A DNA stretch of 64,000 nt from contig CACHZG010000001.1 in the NCBI GenBank assembly GCA_902584365.1, positions 101,261-165,260 on the forward strand. The letters run 5' to 3'. This DNA is from an uncultured Pelagibacteraceae bacterium (GTDB lineage Bacteria; Pseudomonadota; Alphaproteobacteria; Pelagibacterales; Pelagibacteraceae). The translations under genes and the position numbers were made by a program. Below the pieces are notes generated by a model. That model ran no database searches. It saw only the letters and a program-made list of their open reading frames with translations, and was not told the origin of the DNA. This document shows, one piece after another, positions 9,115 through 15,756 of the stretch (position 1 is its first letter; every line of letters begins with the position of its first letter).

Positions 9115-9444
9115 ATGGTAAAAAAAAGAAAAACTTCCAAAAAAAATAAAAACTATTTCATGAAATTTTTTGATGGTGAACTTTCTTTACCTCATTCTTA
9201 TTGGTTAGTAGGTGTCTTATATTCAATCGGTGTGGCTCTATTGGTTACAATGTTTTCTATAATGATGTCTCTACCTTCAAAAACTGATAATGTACTTTTA
9301 TTACCTTGGGTAATTTTTACATCAATTGGTATTTGGCGATCTTCTGACAATTACAAAGGTCCAAAATTTTGGTCCATATTAGCAAAGATAGCAGTTGTAC
9401 TTGGACTTATACAAACTGTTGGCTACGTGCTAATAGGTGTTTAG
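9115..9444 (+). CDS. Small membrane protein, three predicted helices
   Basis: A 109-residue protein with a very basic N-terminus (MVKKRKTSKKNKNY) and three hydrophobic stretches at about 30-53, 62-78 and 86-108. The motif IWRSSDNYKGPKFW between helices 2 and 3 resembles a pattern in small proteobacterial membrane proteins that begin with a YW segment (DUF805-like), but I do not recognise a named family. It starts 17 bases after the thioesterase, with a weak Shine-Dalgarno (TAAGG). Its stop codon overlaps that of the converging zinc-ribbon gene. Function unknown. Confidence 0.65.
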   Translation: MVKKRKTSKKNKNYFMKFFDGELSLPHSYWLVGVLYSIGVALLVTMFSIMMSLPSKTDNVLLLPWVIFTSIGIWRSSDNYKGPKFWSILAKIAVVLGLIQTVGYVLIGV

Positions 9445-9815
9445 TCAGTAAAAAGTTTTTTAAACCAGCTTTTTTTTTTTGGTTTTTTCATCTTTTTTCT
9501 AATTTTGCTTTTTAGTGAATGTATACCGAACATATCTGCGTAATTTATTATTTCCTTTAAATCTCCTTTATTGGATTTCCTAGTTTGGAAATATTCTACA
9601 CCTTTATAAGCTTTTCCTGAACTATTGAATGGATCACTTGCCCATTCTGTAACACTCCTACAAATAAAACAGTATAAAGGATAAATGTTTAATTTATCAG
9701 TTTGTCTAACTCTTGGATTAAATTCATTATACATTGCTAATGATGACTCTTTTCTAATATTCATTTCATAAACTTTTTCGTCAACTTTACATTTTGGGCA
9801 TCTTAAATATTTCAT
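9441..9815 (-). CDS. Hypothetical zinc-ribbon protein
   Basis: A 124-residue soluble protein with two CxxC knuckles, YLRCPKCKVDE at residues 5-8 and LYCFICRSVTEW near 49-52, which should bind one zinc ion. The C-terminus is very basic (KIRKKMKKPKKKSWFKKLF). The basic tail and ribbon would suit nucleic acid or ribosome binding, but this is inference. GGAAAT upstream of the ATG acts as a Shine-Dalgarno. It lies downstream of the secreted repeat protein on the same strand with a hairpin between them, and its stop overlaps that of the converging membrane-protein gene. No family recognised. Confidence 0.65.
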   Translation of the reverse strand: MKYLRCPKCKVDEKVYEMNIRKESSLAMYNEFNPRVRQTDKLNIYPLYCFICRSVTEWASDPFNSSGKAYKGVEYFQTRKSNKGDLKEIINYADMFGIHSLKSKIRKKMKKPKKKSWFKKLFTD

Positions 9816-9831
9816 AATTTCCTTTCTTTAA

Positions 9832-9866
9832 GCCTGGCCTTTATTTAAGGCCAGGCAGATTTTTTT
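9832..9866. terminator. Perfect 9-bp hairpin with T-run
   Basis: GCCTGGCCT (9832-9840) pairs perfectly with AGGCCAGGC (9848-9856) around a 7-base loop. A T-run follows at 9860-9866 on the plus strand. It lies in the gap between two minus-strand genes, the repeat protein and the zinc-ribbon protein. It therefore probably reduces readthrough between them or stabilises the upstream mRNA, even though the T-run lies on the side that suits a plus-strand terminator. Confidence 0.6.
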
Positions 9867-10224
9867 AGTTACCGAAATAACCTTTTCTGTTTCCCTTGTT
9901 GTCAAAAATATTTCCGTTATTGTGATAACCCCAGCTATTTCCTTTGTTGTCGTAAATGCCGTTATTTCTGTTAAAATTATACGGACTATTATTGAAATTA
10001 TGTGGACTGTTATCAAAATTGTACGGACTATTTTTAAAGTTGTACGGACTATTATTGAAATTGTATGGACTATTATTAAAGTTTAATGATGAAGCCAATT
10101 TAACTTTTATCTCGTTATTTTGGTCAAGGGTATAGACTCCATACCAGTTCATATAGTTAGTAGCTGCATGTGCACTTAGTTGTATACCTAGGCAAGCAAC
10201 TATCATTATTATCATTTTTCTCAT
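9865..10224 (-). CDS. Secreted protein with NSPYNF heptad repeats
   Basis: A 119-residue exported protein. Residues 1 to about 20 form a signal peptide (basic start, hydrophobic core, cleavage after AHA). The middle holds five tandem copies of a seven-residue unit, N-N-S-P-Y-N-F with small changes (K, D or N at the first position, one H for Y), encoded by 21-base repeats. The C-terminal part has two copies of a DNKGN..GY motif, giving an Asn/Gly/Tyr-rich tail. A strong AAAGGAG precedes the ATG. Such low-complexity Asn/Tyr repeats suggest a periplasmic or surface structural role, but no function is known. The repeat number may vary between strains. Confidence 0.75.
   Translation of the reverse strand: MRKMIIMIVACLGIQLSAHAATNYMNWYGVYTLDQNNEIKVKLASSLNFNNSPYNFNNSPYNFKNSPYNFDNSPHNFNNSPYNFNRNNGIYDNKGNSWGYHNNGNIFDNKGNRKGYFGN
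9981..10085 (-). repeat. Five tandem 21-base repeats inside the secreted protein gene
   Basis: Units start at 9981, 10002, 10023, 10044 and 10065, each opening (plus strand) with ACGGAC or a one- or two-base variant and continuing with an A/T-rich 15-mer. A degenerate further unit may lie at 9960-9980. The period is a whole number of codons, so changes in copy number keep the reading frame. Confidence 0.85.
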
Positions 10225-10286
10225 TTTTTCTCCTTTGTTGATGATTTAAATATGGTAATTGCTAGTTTTTTTTATAGTGAAATGTG

Positions 10287-10315
10287 TTGAACCTTATTGG
10301 ACAAAATAGTTTAAT
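10287..10315 (+). promoter_or_regulatory. Sigma-70-type promoter giving a probable leaderless mRNA
   Basis: TTGAAC (10287-10292) is followed after 17 bases by TTTAAT (10310-10315). The next gene's ATG begins at 10321, just where transcription should start. There is no Shine-Dalgarno sequence in the A/T-only stretch before the ATG. Together these predict translation from a leaderless transcript. Confidence 0.55.
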
Positions 10316-10320
10316 TAAAT

Positions 10321-10779
10321 ATGCCTAAACCAAGAGATATATCATCTGTCGAAGCTGGACTTTCACTAGCCATAAAAAATAACAAAGATAAAGTTATGAT
10401 TGCTACTGGTAAAAGTGAGTCCTATCTAAGGAAGTGCAGCGATCCAAGCTTACCACAGCAGCTAGATCATAAAGATGCAATAAAAATCGACAGGGCTTGT
10501 ATTGAAGCAGGTTTAATGCCTTATTTATTTGAGGCACATAGAGCAATTATAGTTTCAGAATTAAAGAAAATTAAGGGATCTAACGAAGATTTAAATGATC
10601 TCTTGATAAAATTTACCATTCTTCATGGAAGATTAATGGACTCTATTAAATCAGCTAAATCTTCTAAGGGTGATCAAGGTATTAAAATTTCAGCAGCGGA
10701 GAAAAAAGATATTTTTGATGCATTTGAGAAGTTAGAAACAAAAATTCTCAAAATTAAAAAAACTATAGAGGACAAATAA
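10321..10779 (+). CDS. Putative DNA-binding protein (phage CII-like regulator?), unknown family
   Basis: A 152-residue soluble protein. The N-terminal half (about 8-60) is helical and holds a helix-turn-helix-like stretch, VMIATGKSESYLRKCSDP, followed by QLDHKDAIKIDRACIEAG. This resembles phage CII/lambda-repressor-like domains and similar alphaproteobacterial proteins. The C-terminal half (about 95-150) is a Lys/Glu-rich coiled-coil-like helix. It is the first gene of a tight trio: its stop shares one base with the start of the PrsW-type protease, which in turn overlaps the ion-channel homologue. It may regulate the trio or anchor a complex; both are guesses. Its start is fixed by a promoter that leaves no leader. 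Confidence 0.6.
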   Translation: MPKPRDISSVEAGLSLAIKNNKDKVMIATGKSESYLRKCSDPSLPQQLDHKDAIKIDRACIEAGLMPYLFEAHRAIIVSELKKIKGSNEDLNDLLIKFTILHGRLMDSIKSAKSSKGDQGIKISAAEKKDIFDAFEKLETKILKIKKTIEDK

Positions 10780-11456
10780 TGTATTTGTTATTAGTAACGA
10801 TCATCCCATCAATAATTATTTTATTATTTTTCATGTATTCAGATAGGTTTAGAGAACCAAGAAAATCAATATTAAAAGTATTTATCTATGGATGTTTAAT
10901 TTGTATTCCTGCTTTTTTTGCAAATACAATTCTAGATAGTTTTTGGTTTTATCAAACCAAGGTTCCTGAAGAATTAATCGGTTCATTTCTCGCACCTGCT
11001 TTTGTGGAAGAAGCTTTAAAGTTTTTAGTTCTATATTACGTGGTTTACAAGATGAAAGACTTTAACGAACCTATAGATGGAATAGTTTACGGTGTTACTG
11101 TTTCGTTGGGCTTTGCAACGCTTGAGAATATTTATTATGTGTTTTTAGTTGGTTATGAAGATCCACTAGCTATAGCATACTTAAGAGCTTTCTCAGCTAT
11201 ACCAGGGCATGCGCTTGATGGTGTATTTATGGGATACTTTTTCATGAAGTATGTTTATGTCCAAAAAAGAAATAATTTAATGTTAACATTTTTAGTACCC
11301 TATTTTTTACATGCATACTATAATTACTTCGCAGTAATAAATTATAAACTTATGTATTTAGAGTTAATTATAGGATGGGCAATTGCGCTAATATTATTTA
11401 AAAATCTTAAGGCTGATCAAAAACTCAAAAGAGAAGAATATGAAAAAAAACTTTAA
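10779..11456 (+). CDS. PrsW-family intramembrane metalloprotease (M82-like)
   Basis: A 225-residue membrane protein with about seven to eight hydrophobic segments. The conserved PrsW/CPBP-like catalytic pattern is complete: EEALK at residues 77-81, E116 in TLENIYY, H144 and D147 in GHALDG, and H178 in FLHAYYN. In Bacillus subtilis PrsW cleaves an anti-sigma factor within the membrane; elsewhere the substrates are mostly unknown. It starts on the last base of the upstream stop codon and overlaps the next gene by 17 bases, so translation of the three is coupled. A local substrate could be the ion-channel homologue, its signal-bearing N-terminus, or the nearby small membrane proteins, but nothing in the sequence proves this. 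Confidence 0.82.
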   Translation: MYLLLVTIIPSIIILLFFMYSDRFREPRKSILKVFIYGCLICIPAFFANTILDSFWFYQTKVPEELIGSFLAPAFVEEALKFLVLYYVVYKMKDFNEPIDGIVYGVTVSLGFATLENIYYVFLVGYEDPLAIAYLRAFSAIPGHALDGVFMGYFFMKYVYVQKRNNLMLTFLVPYFLHAYYNYFAVINYKLMYLELIIGWAIALILFKNLKADQKLKREEYEKKL

Positions 11457-12966
11457 AAGTTTATTAAATACTTTAGTTAAGATTTGTTTTATTTTTCTTA
11501 TTTCAAAAAATTTATATGCAAATGAAACTGATGATTTGTGTAAAAATTTAAAGTCTGATCTTTTAGCAAATGGCTCAAAATATCTTTTATCATATTTGCC
11601 AACTGGAATGAATTATAATGATTTAGGTTTTGATTTAAAATTATTTTGGGATGAAAATAAAAATAACTGGGTAGTAACAAGAGATGAGAATAATTTCCTT
11701 ATTATCGGCGATGTTCTTCATAATGAAAATTTAGATAAGTTTGAAAGTGGTAATGTAGTTTTAGAATTAAATAATATTAAGACATCGGAAATGAAAGACG
11801 GTGCTGAGTTTTATCAAATTCTCCTAGACAGCTATGACCAAGAACAAGAAGTTGAAATTGTAATTAAGGACAATAACAAAGAAATAAAAAAATATAAGCT
11901 ACCAGTTCTTGATTATGTGGCATCAGCGACTATTTTAGATACAGAAATAAAATCAATTTCTAATATTGATGTAAAAAAAAATGAGTTCGAGGTATTTTTA
12001 AGAAGAAATTTAAAATATAATTATACGAAAGTTGATGGGCTATATAAAGCTGCAAAAAAACATTTGACTAAAGAAAATGTAGTATTAACAGAGTGTCAAG
12101 AAACTGAGGCAGATTGGAAGAAAGTTAGAAATTTTGATCCAGATTTTGTAGTCGATTACTATAACATAGTGGATTTTGACAAAACGAAAATTGATAAAAA
12201 ATACATTCTTGAATTCAATGAAAATGTGTTGAATGATAAGTCAAAACTAATACTCACAGCTCAAGAGACCGGTCTTTACAAATTTTCGAATGATTTTAAT
12301 TTAAGATCTTTCCCATTTGATAAACAAATTTTAAAAATTTCGGTCTTTAACTCTCAACATCCATTAGAAACTAATTATATAGCAAGAGGATTATATCAAA
12401 AAAGAAATACAGAATTTTTTAAAAATAATGCCAAGATCCCCGGTTGGAAAATAACAGGAGTTGAAACAAAAAGCTCTCCTTTGATAAGACCTACTTATTT
12501 TGAAGCTGGTTCTATTATGACTACTTCAATATTTGTGGAGAGAGAAATCGGGTATTACATATTCAAAGTAATCTTTCCAATTATTTTAATCTTAATGGTT
12601 TGTTGGTCGGTTTCATGGATTAATCCAAAAGAATTAGAGTCGAGACTTACCATAACAATTGTATGTTTGCTTTCTTTAATAGCTTATAATTTTGTAATTG
12701 ACAGTGAATTACCCAAACTAAATTACCTAACAGTTTTAGATTGGATCATTTTAATTTCATATATTTATGCAACAATACCTAATTTTTTAAGTATCGCTAC
12801 ATTTAGGTTAAATACTTCAAATCCTAAATTATGTTTGAAGGTTGAAAACTATAGTAAAAAATATGGAGCATTATCTTATATAGTTTTAGTTTTATTAATT
12901 ATTATGATTAATATCAATATTAGTCCTATAAATACTGGATCTTTTTTAAATTGGCTAACTTTTTAA
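11440..12966 (+). CDS. Pentameric ligand-gated ion channel homologue with PDZ-like N-terminal domain
   Basis: A 508-residue exported membrane protein. A signal peptide (1 to about 28, ending LYAN) is followed by a region of about 30-165 with a PDZ-like segment (about 85-155; SGNVVLELNN near 103-112 resembles the PDZ 'GD-I-L-IN' strand). Next comes an extracellular domain of the Cys-loop superfamily with the signature FPFDKQ at 291-296. Four membrane helices follow at about 373-394, 400-420, 428-450 and 477-500; the first is IFKVIFPIILILMVCWSVSW with the family proline. The loop Cys pair of eukaryotic receptors is absent, as usual in prokaryotes. Bacterial members such as GLIC and ELIC are about 310-320 residues, so this one carries roughly 170 extra at the N-terminus. 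It overlaps the PrsW gene by 17 bases. The ligand is unknown. Confidence 0.82.
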   Translation: MKKNFKSLLNTLVKICFIFLISKNLYANETDDLCKNLKSDLLANGSKYLLSYLPTGMNYNDLGFDLKLFWDENKNNWVVTRDENNFLIIGDVLHNENLDKFESGNVVLELNNIKTSEMKDGAEFYQILLDSYDQEQEVEIVIKDNNKEIKKYKLPVLDYVASATILDTEIKSISNIDVKKNEFEVFLRRNLKYNYTKVDGLYKAAKKHLTKENVVLTECQETEADWKKVRNFDPDFVVDYYNIVDFDKTKIDKKYILEFNENVLNDKSKLILTAQETGLYKFSNDFNLRSFPFDKQILKISVFNSQHPLETNYIARGLYQKRNTEFFKNNAKIPGWKITGVETKSSPLIRPTYFEAGSIMTTSIFVEREIGYYIFKVIFPIILILMVCWSVSWINPKELESRLTITIVCLLSLIAYNFVIDSELPKLNYLTVLDWIILISYIYATIPNFLSIATFRLNTSNPKLCLKVENYSKKYGALSYIVLVLLIIMININISPINTGSFLNWLTF

Positions 12967-13030
12967 ATATCAAATTGTCCAAAAGATTTAGATAGTTTTC
13001 ACATTAAAAAAAATTAAAAGTAATTAAATA

Positions 13031-13064
13031 CTAATTGTAAGGCATAAAGTCTTACAGTTAGGAG
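13031..13064 (+). promoter_or_regulatory. Hairpin leader overlapping the ribosome binding site of the 67-aa gene
   Basis: CTAATTGTAAG (13031-13041) pairs with CTTACAGTTAG (13051-13061) through 11 base pairs including one U-G wobble, with a 9-base loop. The Shine-Dalgarno TTAGGAG (13058-13064) begins inside the 3' arm, so folding would partly hide it. This suggests translational control, for example by temperature or a binding factor. Nothing in it matches a named riboswitch. Confidence 0.45.
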
Positions 13065-13068
13065 TAAA

Positions 13069-13272
13069 ATGAAAAGAAGTAAAACTTTAACAAGTGCACC
13101 AAATAAATTTGGTCTTATGTTTGGTTACATCTTAGTTGCATTCGCAATGCTTGATTTCGTATTGTCTTATGCTGGCGTAAACCTTACGCCATTTTTAGGA
13201 GCTTTTTCTAGATACTCGCCAATACTTATTGGTGGACTAGGGTACCTCTTCATAAGTGGAAACAGCAGATAA
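13069..13272 (+). CDS. Small hydrophobic membrane protein (67 aa)
   Basis: A 67-residue protein with two hydrophobic segments (about 15-34 and 38-60) separated by a short YAGVNLTPF turn, and a short basic N-terminus. It has one of the strongest Shine-Dalgarno sequences in the window (TTAGGAG, 4 bases before ATG). It also has its own structured leader and a clear terminator, so it is a well-expressed stand-alone unit. No family recognised. It stands between the ion-channel homologue and the thioesterase remnant, at the right edge of the proposed insertion. Confidence 0.7.
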   Translation: MKRSKTLTSAPNKFGLMFGYILVAFAMLDFVLSYAGVNLTPFLGAFSRYSPILIGGLGYLFISGNSR

Positions 13273-13277
13273 AATTA

Positions 13278-13309
13278 TAGCCTTTATGTTAATCATAAAG
13301 GCTATTTTT
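13278..13309 (+). terminator. Rho-independent terminator
   Basis: TAGCCTTTATG (13278-13288) pairs perfectly with CATAAAGGCTA (13294-13304) around a 5-base loop, followed by TTTTT (13305-13309). It ends the transcript of the 67-residue membrane protein, whose stop codon lies 5 bases upstream. It overlaps the start of the thioesterase remnant. Confidence 0.85.
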
Positions 13310-13363
13310 AATTCAAGCGACATAGTTGCCTCTGCAAGTGGAACTTGGAAAATACTACAGTAG
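13280..13363 (+). pseudogene. Remnant of a PaaI-type thioesterase 3' end
   Basis: The plus-strand frame ending at the TAG of 13361-13363 reads ...IIKAIFNSSDIVASASGTWKILQ. The thioesterase at 8.7-9.1 kb ends ...IICEISNNKEIVASASGTWKIL. Twelve residues (IVASASGTWKIL) are identical, with 28 of 36 bases matching and differences mainly at third positions; weaker similarity extends upstream to about 13280. There is no start codon, hotdog core or active site, so this is only the tail of a second copy. Its position, 7 bases before the next gene and 4.2 kb from the intact gene, suggests that the intervening genes were inserted into or beside a thioesterase gene. Confidence 0.75.
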
Positions 13364-13369
13364 TATTTA

Positions 13370-14821
13370 ATGAAATTAAAAACTGTCTTCGTTACGATAT
13401 TATTTATTTTTATTTCAATAAAAAGTGTATCGGCTAATTTTTTTAATAACATTACTGATTTAATAGAAAATAACTATGAAAGTCTTAGATATGGTATTTC
13501 TGTAGCTGATGTTAATAATGATGGGGCTTACGAGTTTATAGTAGCTGGTTTCGGAAGTGAAAATTTAGCATTAGCATACAAAAACAATAAAATAACAAAT
13601 ATCGTGGATGATACAAAATTCACAGATAGAAGTAGTTTTACTATTGGTGTAGCCGCTTGCGATATCGACTCTGATGGATACGAAGAAATTTATTTTTTAA
13701 ATACTGATACTTACAGTGGTGAAAAGAAATATTCAGATCGTTTAATAGATCTAAAAAATAATAAATTTTTTGATATTTTTGAACAAAAGAAAAATCAATT
13801 AGATCTTAACTTCACAGCAGGCCGTTCGGTGGTGTGTGTTGATAGGAAAGGAAATGGAAAATACGGAATTTATGTTGCTAATTATGGCGGTCCAACAAGG
13901 TTTTATGAAAAGTTCAAAGGAAAAATTAAGGATAAAGCGGCAGAATTAGGCTTGGATAAAATAACCGGAGGAAGAGCAGTCGTTGCTGGACATATATTAT
14001 CAAACAATATTGATATTTTCGCGGCTAATGAGAGAGGTGTAAACTTTTTGTATAAAAATGTTGATGGTACTTTTTATGATGTAGCGTCAGGGTATAATGT
14101 TTTAGACCCTTATGAAAACGGAAGAGGAACTGCATTAAGTGATATTTTGTACAGAGGTCAATTAGATATTGTAAGTGGAAATTGGGATGGAGAACACCGT
14201 ATTTTTGTAAAAAAAGAAGACTCTTTTGAAGATATTGCTAATAGCGATTTTAAAAGGCCATCTAAAATTCGAACAGTCATCACAGCTGATTTTGATAATG
14301 ATGGATATGATGAAATATTTCTTAACAATATTGGTGAACCAAATAAATTATTTAAAATTAAAGAAAATGGAAAACTAGAGGAAATCGATATCACCTCTAA
14401 CTCTGAAGCAAATGGTCTTGGAACTGGTGCTGCTGTAGCGGACATTGATAAAGATGGTATCTTAGAATTGTTAATCGCACATGGAGAAACAGGAAATCAA
14501 ATACTAACACTTTATAAAGCAAAGGTAAAAAAAGAGAAGAATTACCTAAGAATAAAAGCTTTAAATAAAAATGGAGCTCCAGCAAGAGGAGCAACGGTAA
14601 CACTAAGATCTAATTTGAGAAAACATTCCAAAACAATAGACTCTGGTTCAGGATATCTGTGCCAAATGGAACCTGTTGCTCACTATGGAATTAGAAATGG
14701 TGAAAAAGACTTTGAAATCCAAATTAAATGGACAAACGGAAGTATAAATAATTATAAAATAACAGAAACGGGAAAGACTTATATTTTCAAACAAAACAAA
14801 ATGGCTATCTCGCCATCTTAA
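13370..14821 (+). CDS. Secreted FG-GAP/VCBS repeat protein with C-terminal ASPIC/UnbV domain
   Basis: A 483-residue exported protein of the CRTAC1-like type. A signal peptide of about 22 residues (ending SVSA) is followed by beta-propeller repeats with calcium-binding loops: DVNNDGAYE near 46, DIDSDGYEE near 99, DFDNDGYDE near 305 and DIDKDGILE near 359. The C-terminal 90 residues form an ASPIC/UnbV domain (APARGATVTLRS, GSGYLCQMEP, IQIKWTNGS). Family members bind calcium and are often surface or matrix proteins; an enzymatic role is not established. The start lies 6 bases after the thioesterase remnant with no clear ribosome binding site. Its end overlaps the converging Cys-rich gene by 17 bases. 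Confidence 0.85.
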   Translation: MKLKTVFVTILFIFISIKSVSANFFNNITDLIENNYESLRYGISVADVNNDGAYEFIVAGFGSENLALAYKNNKITNIVDDTKFTDRSSFTIGVAACDIDSDGYEEIYFLNTDTYSGEKKYSDRLIDLKNNKFFDIFEQKKNQLDLNFTAGRSVVCVDRKGNGKYGIYVANYGGPTRFYEKFKGKIKDKAAELGLDKITGGRAVVAGHILSNNIDIFAANERGVNFLYKNVDGTFYDVASGYNVLDPYENGRGTALSDILYRGQLDIVSGNWDGEHRIFVKKEDSFEDIANSDFKRPSKIRTVITADFDNDGYDEIFLNNIGEPNKLFKIKENGKLEEIDITSNSEANGLGTGAAVADIDKDGILELLIAHGETGNQILTLYKAKVKKEKNYLRIKALNKNGAPARGATVTLRSNLRKHSKTIDSGSGYLCQMEPVAHYGIRNGEKDFEIQIKWTNGSINNYKITETGKTYIFKQNKMAISPS

Positions 14822-15503
14822 TAAAAATATCACCCATACCAATATTCATATCTTCTAATGGGATATCATTTTTAAAAGCACAAAATCTTCCTGTAATTTC
14901 ATTAGCTTCTATTTTTTCTATATCAGCTTTTTGACATTTTTTAGCCTCATAAAAAAGACCTATTACAAGTTTACCGTCAACTATAAATACTTCATCATCA
15001 TTTAATCTTTGCTGTTTACAAAAATAATTTCTATTTACTTCCTTAGGAAAATCTTTTTTTGAGCAAGGATTATCAATTAACAAAACATCGATTTTTTTAA
15101 AACCATCTTTAAATTTATGTTTAATTTTTTTTACTTTTGTATAATTCATGAGATCACAAGAACAAGGCCAACAACATCTATAAAGTTCACCACAAATATT
15201 CTTTCGTGTTTTTAATTCTTTAACAAAAATATAGTCGGGTTTTTCACCTGGATTTATTAATGAACCTGAAACAGGACAGTAGAGTTTATTATATTCTTTA
15301 AATTCCTCATAAGTTAGGTTTTGGTCTATTAAGTATTTAAAAAATCTTGGACCTGCAGCATTTCGATTACTATCTGGAAATATTTTAGACCAGTTTTTAA
15401 CAAGGTTTTCATAATAAAATTTTTTTTGCTGAAAATTTACTTCTGCGGTAGTTAATGAGAAATGAATTAGTATTAAAAATAATACTTTTAAAAAAAATTT
15501 CAT
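14805..15503 (-). CDS. Secreted Cys-rich protein of unknown function
   Basis: A 232-residue exported protein with a signal peptide (1 to about 20, hydrophobic core then TTA). It contains ten Cys, including the cluster ICGELYRCCWPCSCD near residues 104-118 and isolated Cys at CPVSGS, NPCSK, YFCKQ, KCQK and FCAF. The pattern suggests a disulfide-rich or metal/thiol-active periplasmic protein; the thiol-redox genes dsbB and tlpA lie elsewhere in the window. I do not recognise the family. The last 17 bases overlap the end of the FG-GAP gene on the other strand, so the two transcripts are complementary at their 3' ends. Confidence 0.65.
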   Translation of the reverse strand: MKFFLKVLFLILIHFSLTTAEVNFQQKKFYYENLVKNWSKIFPDSNRNAAGPRFFKYLIDQNLTYEEFKEYNKLYCPVSGSLINPGEKPDYIFVKELKTRKNICGELYRCCWPCSCDLMNYTKVKKIKHKFKDGFKKIDVLLIDNPCSKKDFPKEVNRNYFCKQQRLNDDEVFIVDGKLVIGLFYEAKKCQKADIEKIEANEITGRFCAFKNDIPLEDMNIGMGDIFIKMAR

Positions 15504-15561
15504 TAATAAAGCTAAATCAATTTCAAGTTGCTTTCACTGCGGTTTTCTTTCTTATCTGATA

Positions 15562-15711
15562 TCAATTTTTCTGTCTAATTTTTACAACTCCACAATCTTT
15601 ACATTTTATCGTTTCAGTTGAGCTTGCAGGTCCAAAACCATATTGGGTATCGATGATTTCGTATCTATGCCAGCCTATTTTGCACAATAATTTATACAAC
15701 CGCTCAATCAT
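15562..15711 (-). CDS. Very small putative zinc protein (49 aa, DUF1660-like pattern)
   Basis: A 49-codon frame reading MIERLYKLLCKIGWHRYEII, then a linker, then TIKCKDCGVVKIRQKN. The spacing C-x3-H, then C-x2-C-G matches small zinc-binding proteins (a GHxW...CxxCG pattern as in DUF1660-like phage-associated proteins). No strong Shine-Dalgarno is seen. The coherent zinc pattern in an otherwise A/T-rich gap makes chance unlikely but not excluded. It is read divergently from the 19-codon gene that follows. Function unknown. Confidence 0.55.
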   Translation of the reverse strand: MIERLYKLLCKIGWHRYEIIDTQYGFGPASSTETIKCKDCGVVKIRQKN

Positions 15712-15756
15712 AATTTTGACAATAAATTAATTATCCTTAAATCGGAGGTAATTAAT

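Noticed and set aside
9828-10016. 62-codon frame on the minus strand rich in Ile and Thr
   Set aside because: It is an alternative frame of the 21-base repeats in the secreted repeat-protein gene; it has no start signal and no sensible composition.
9960-10085. Tandem repeats that might be a CRISPR array
   Set aside because: The 21-base period is continuous, with no spacers, and keeps the protein frame. No cas gene is present.
13237-13452. 71-codon minus-strand frame
   Set aside because: It covers the terminator, the thioesterase remnant and the start of the FG-GAP gene; it has no ribosome site or family features.
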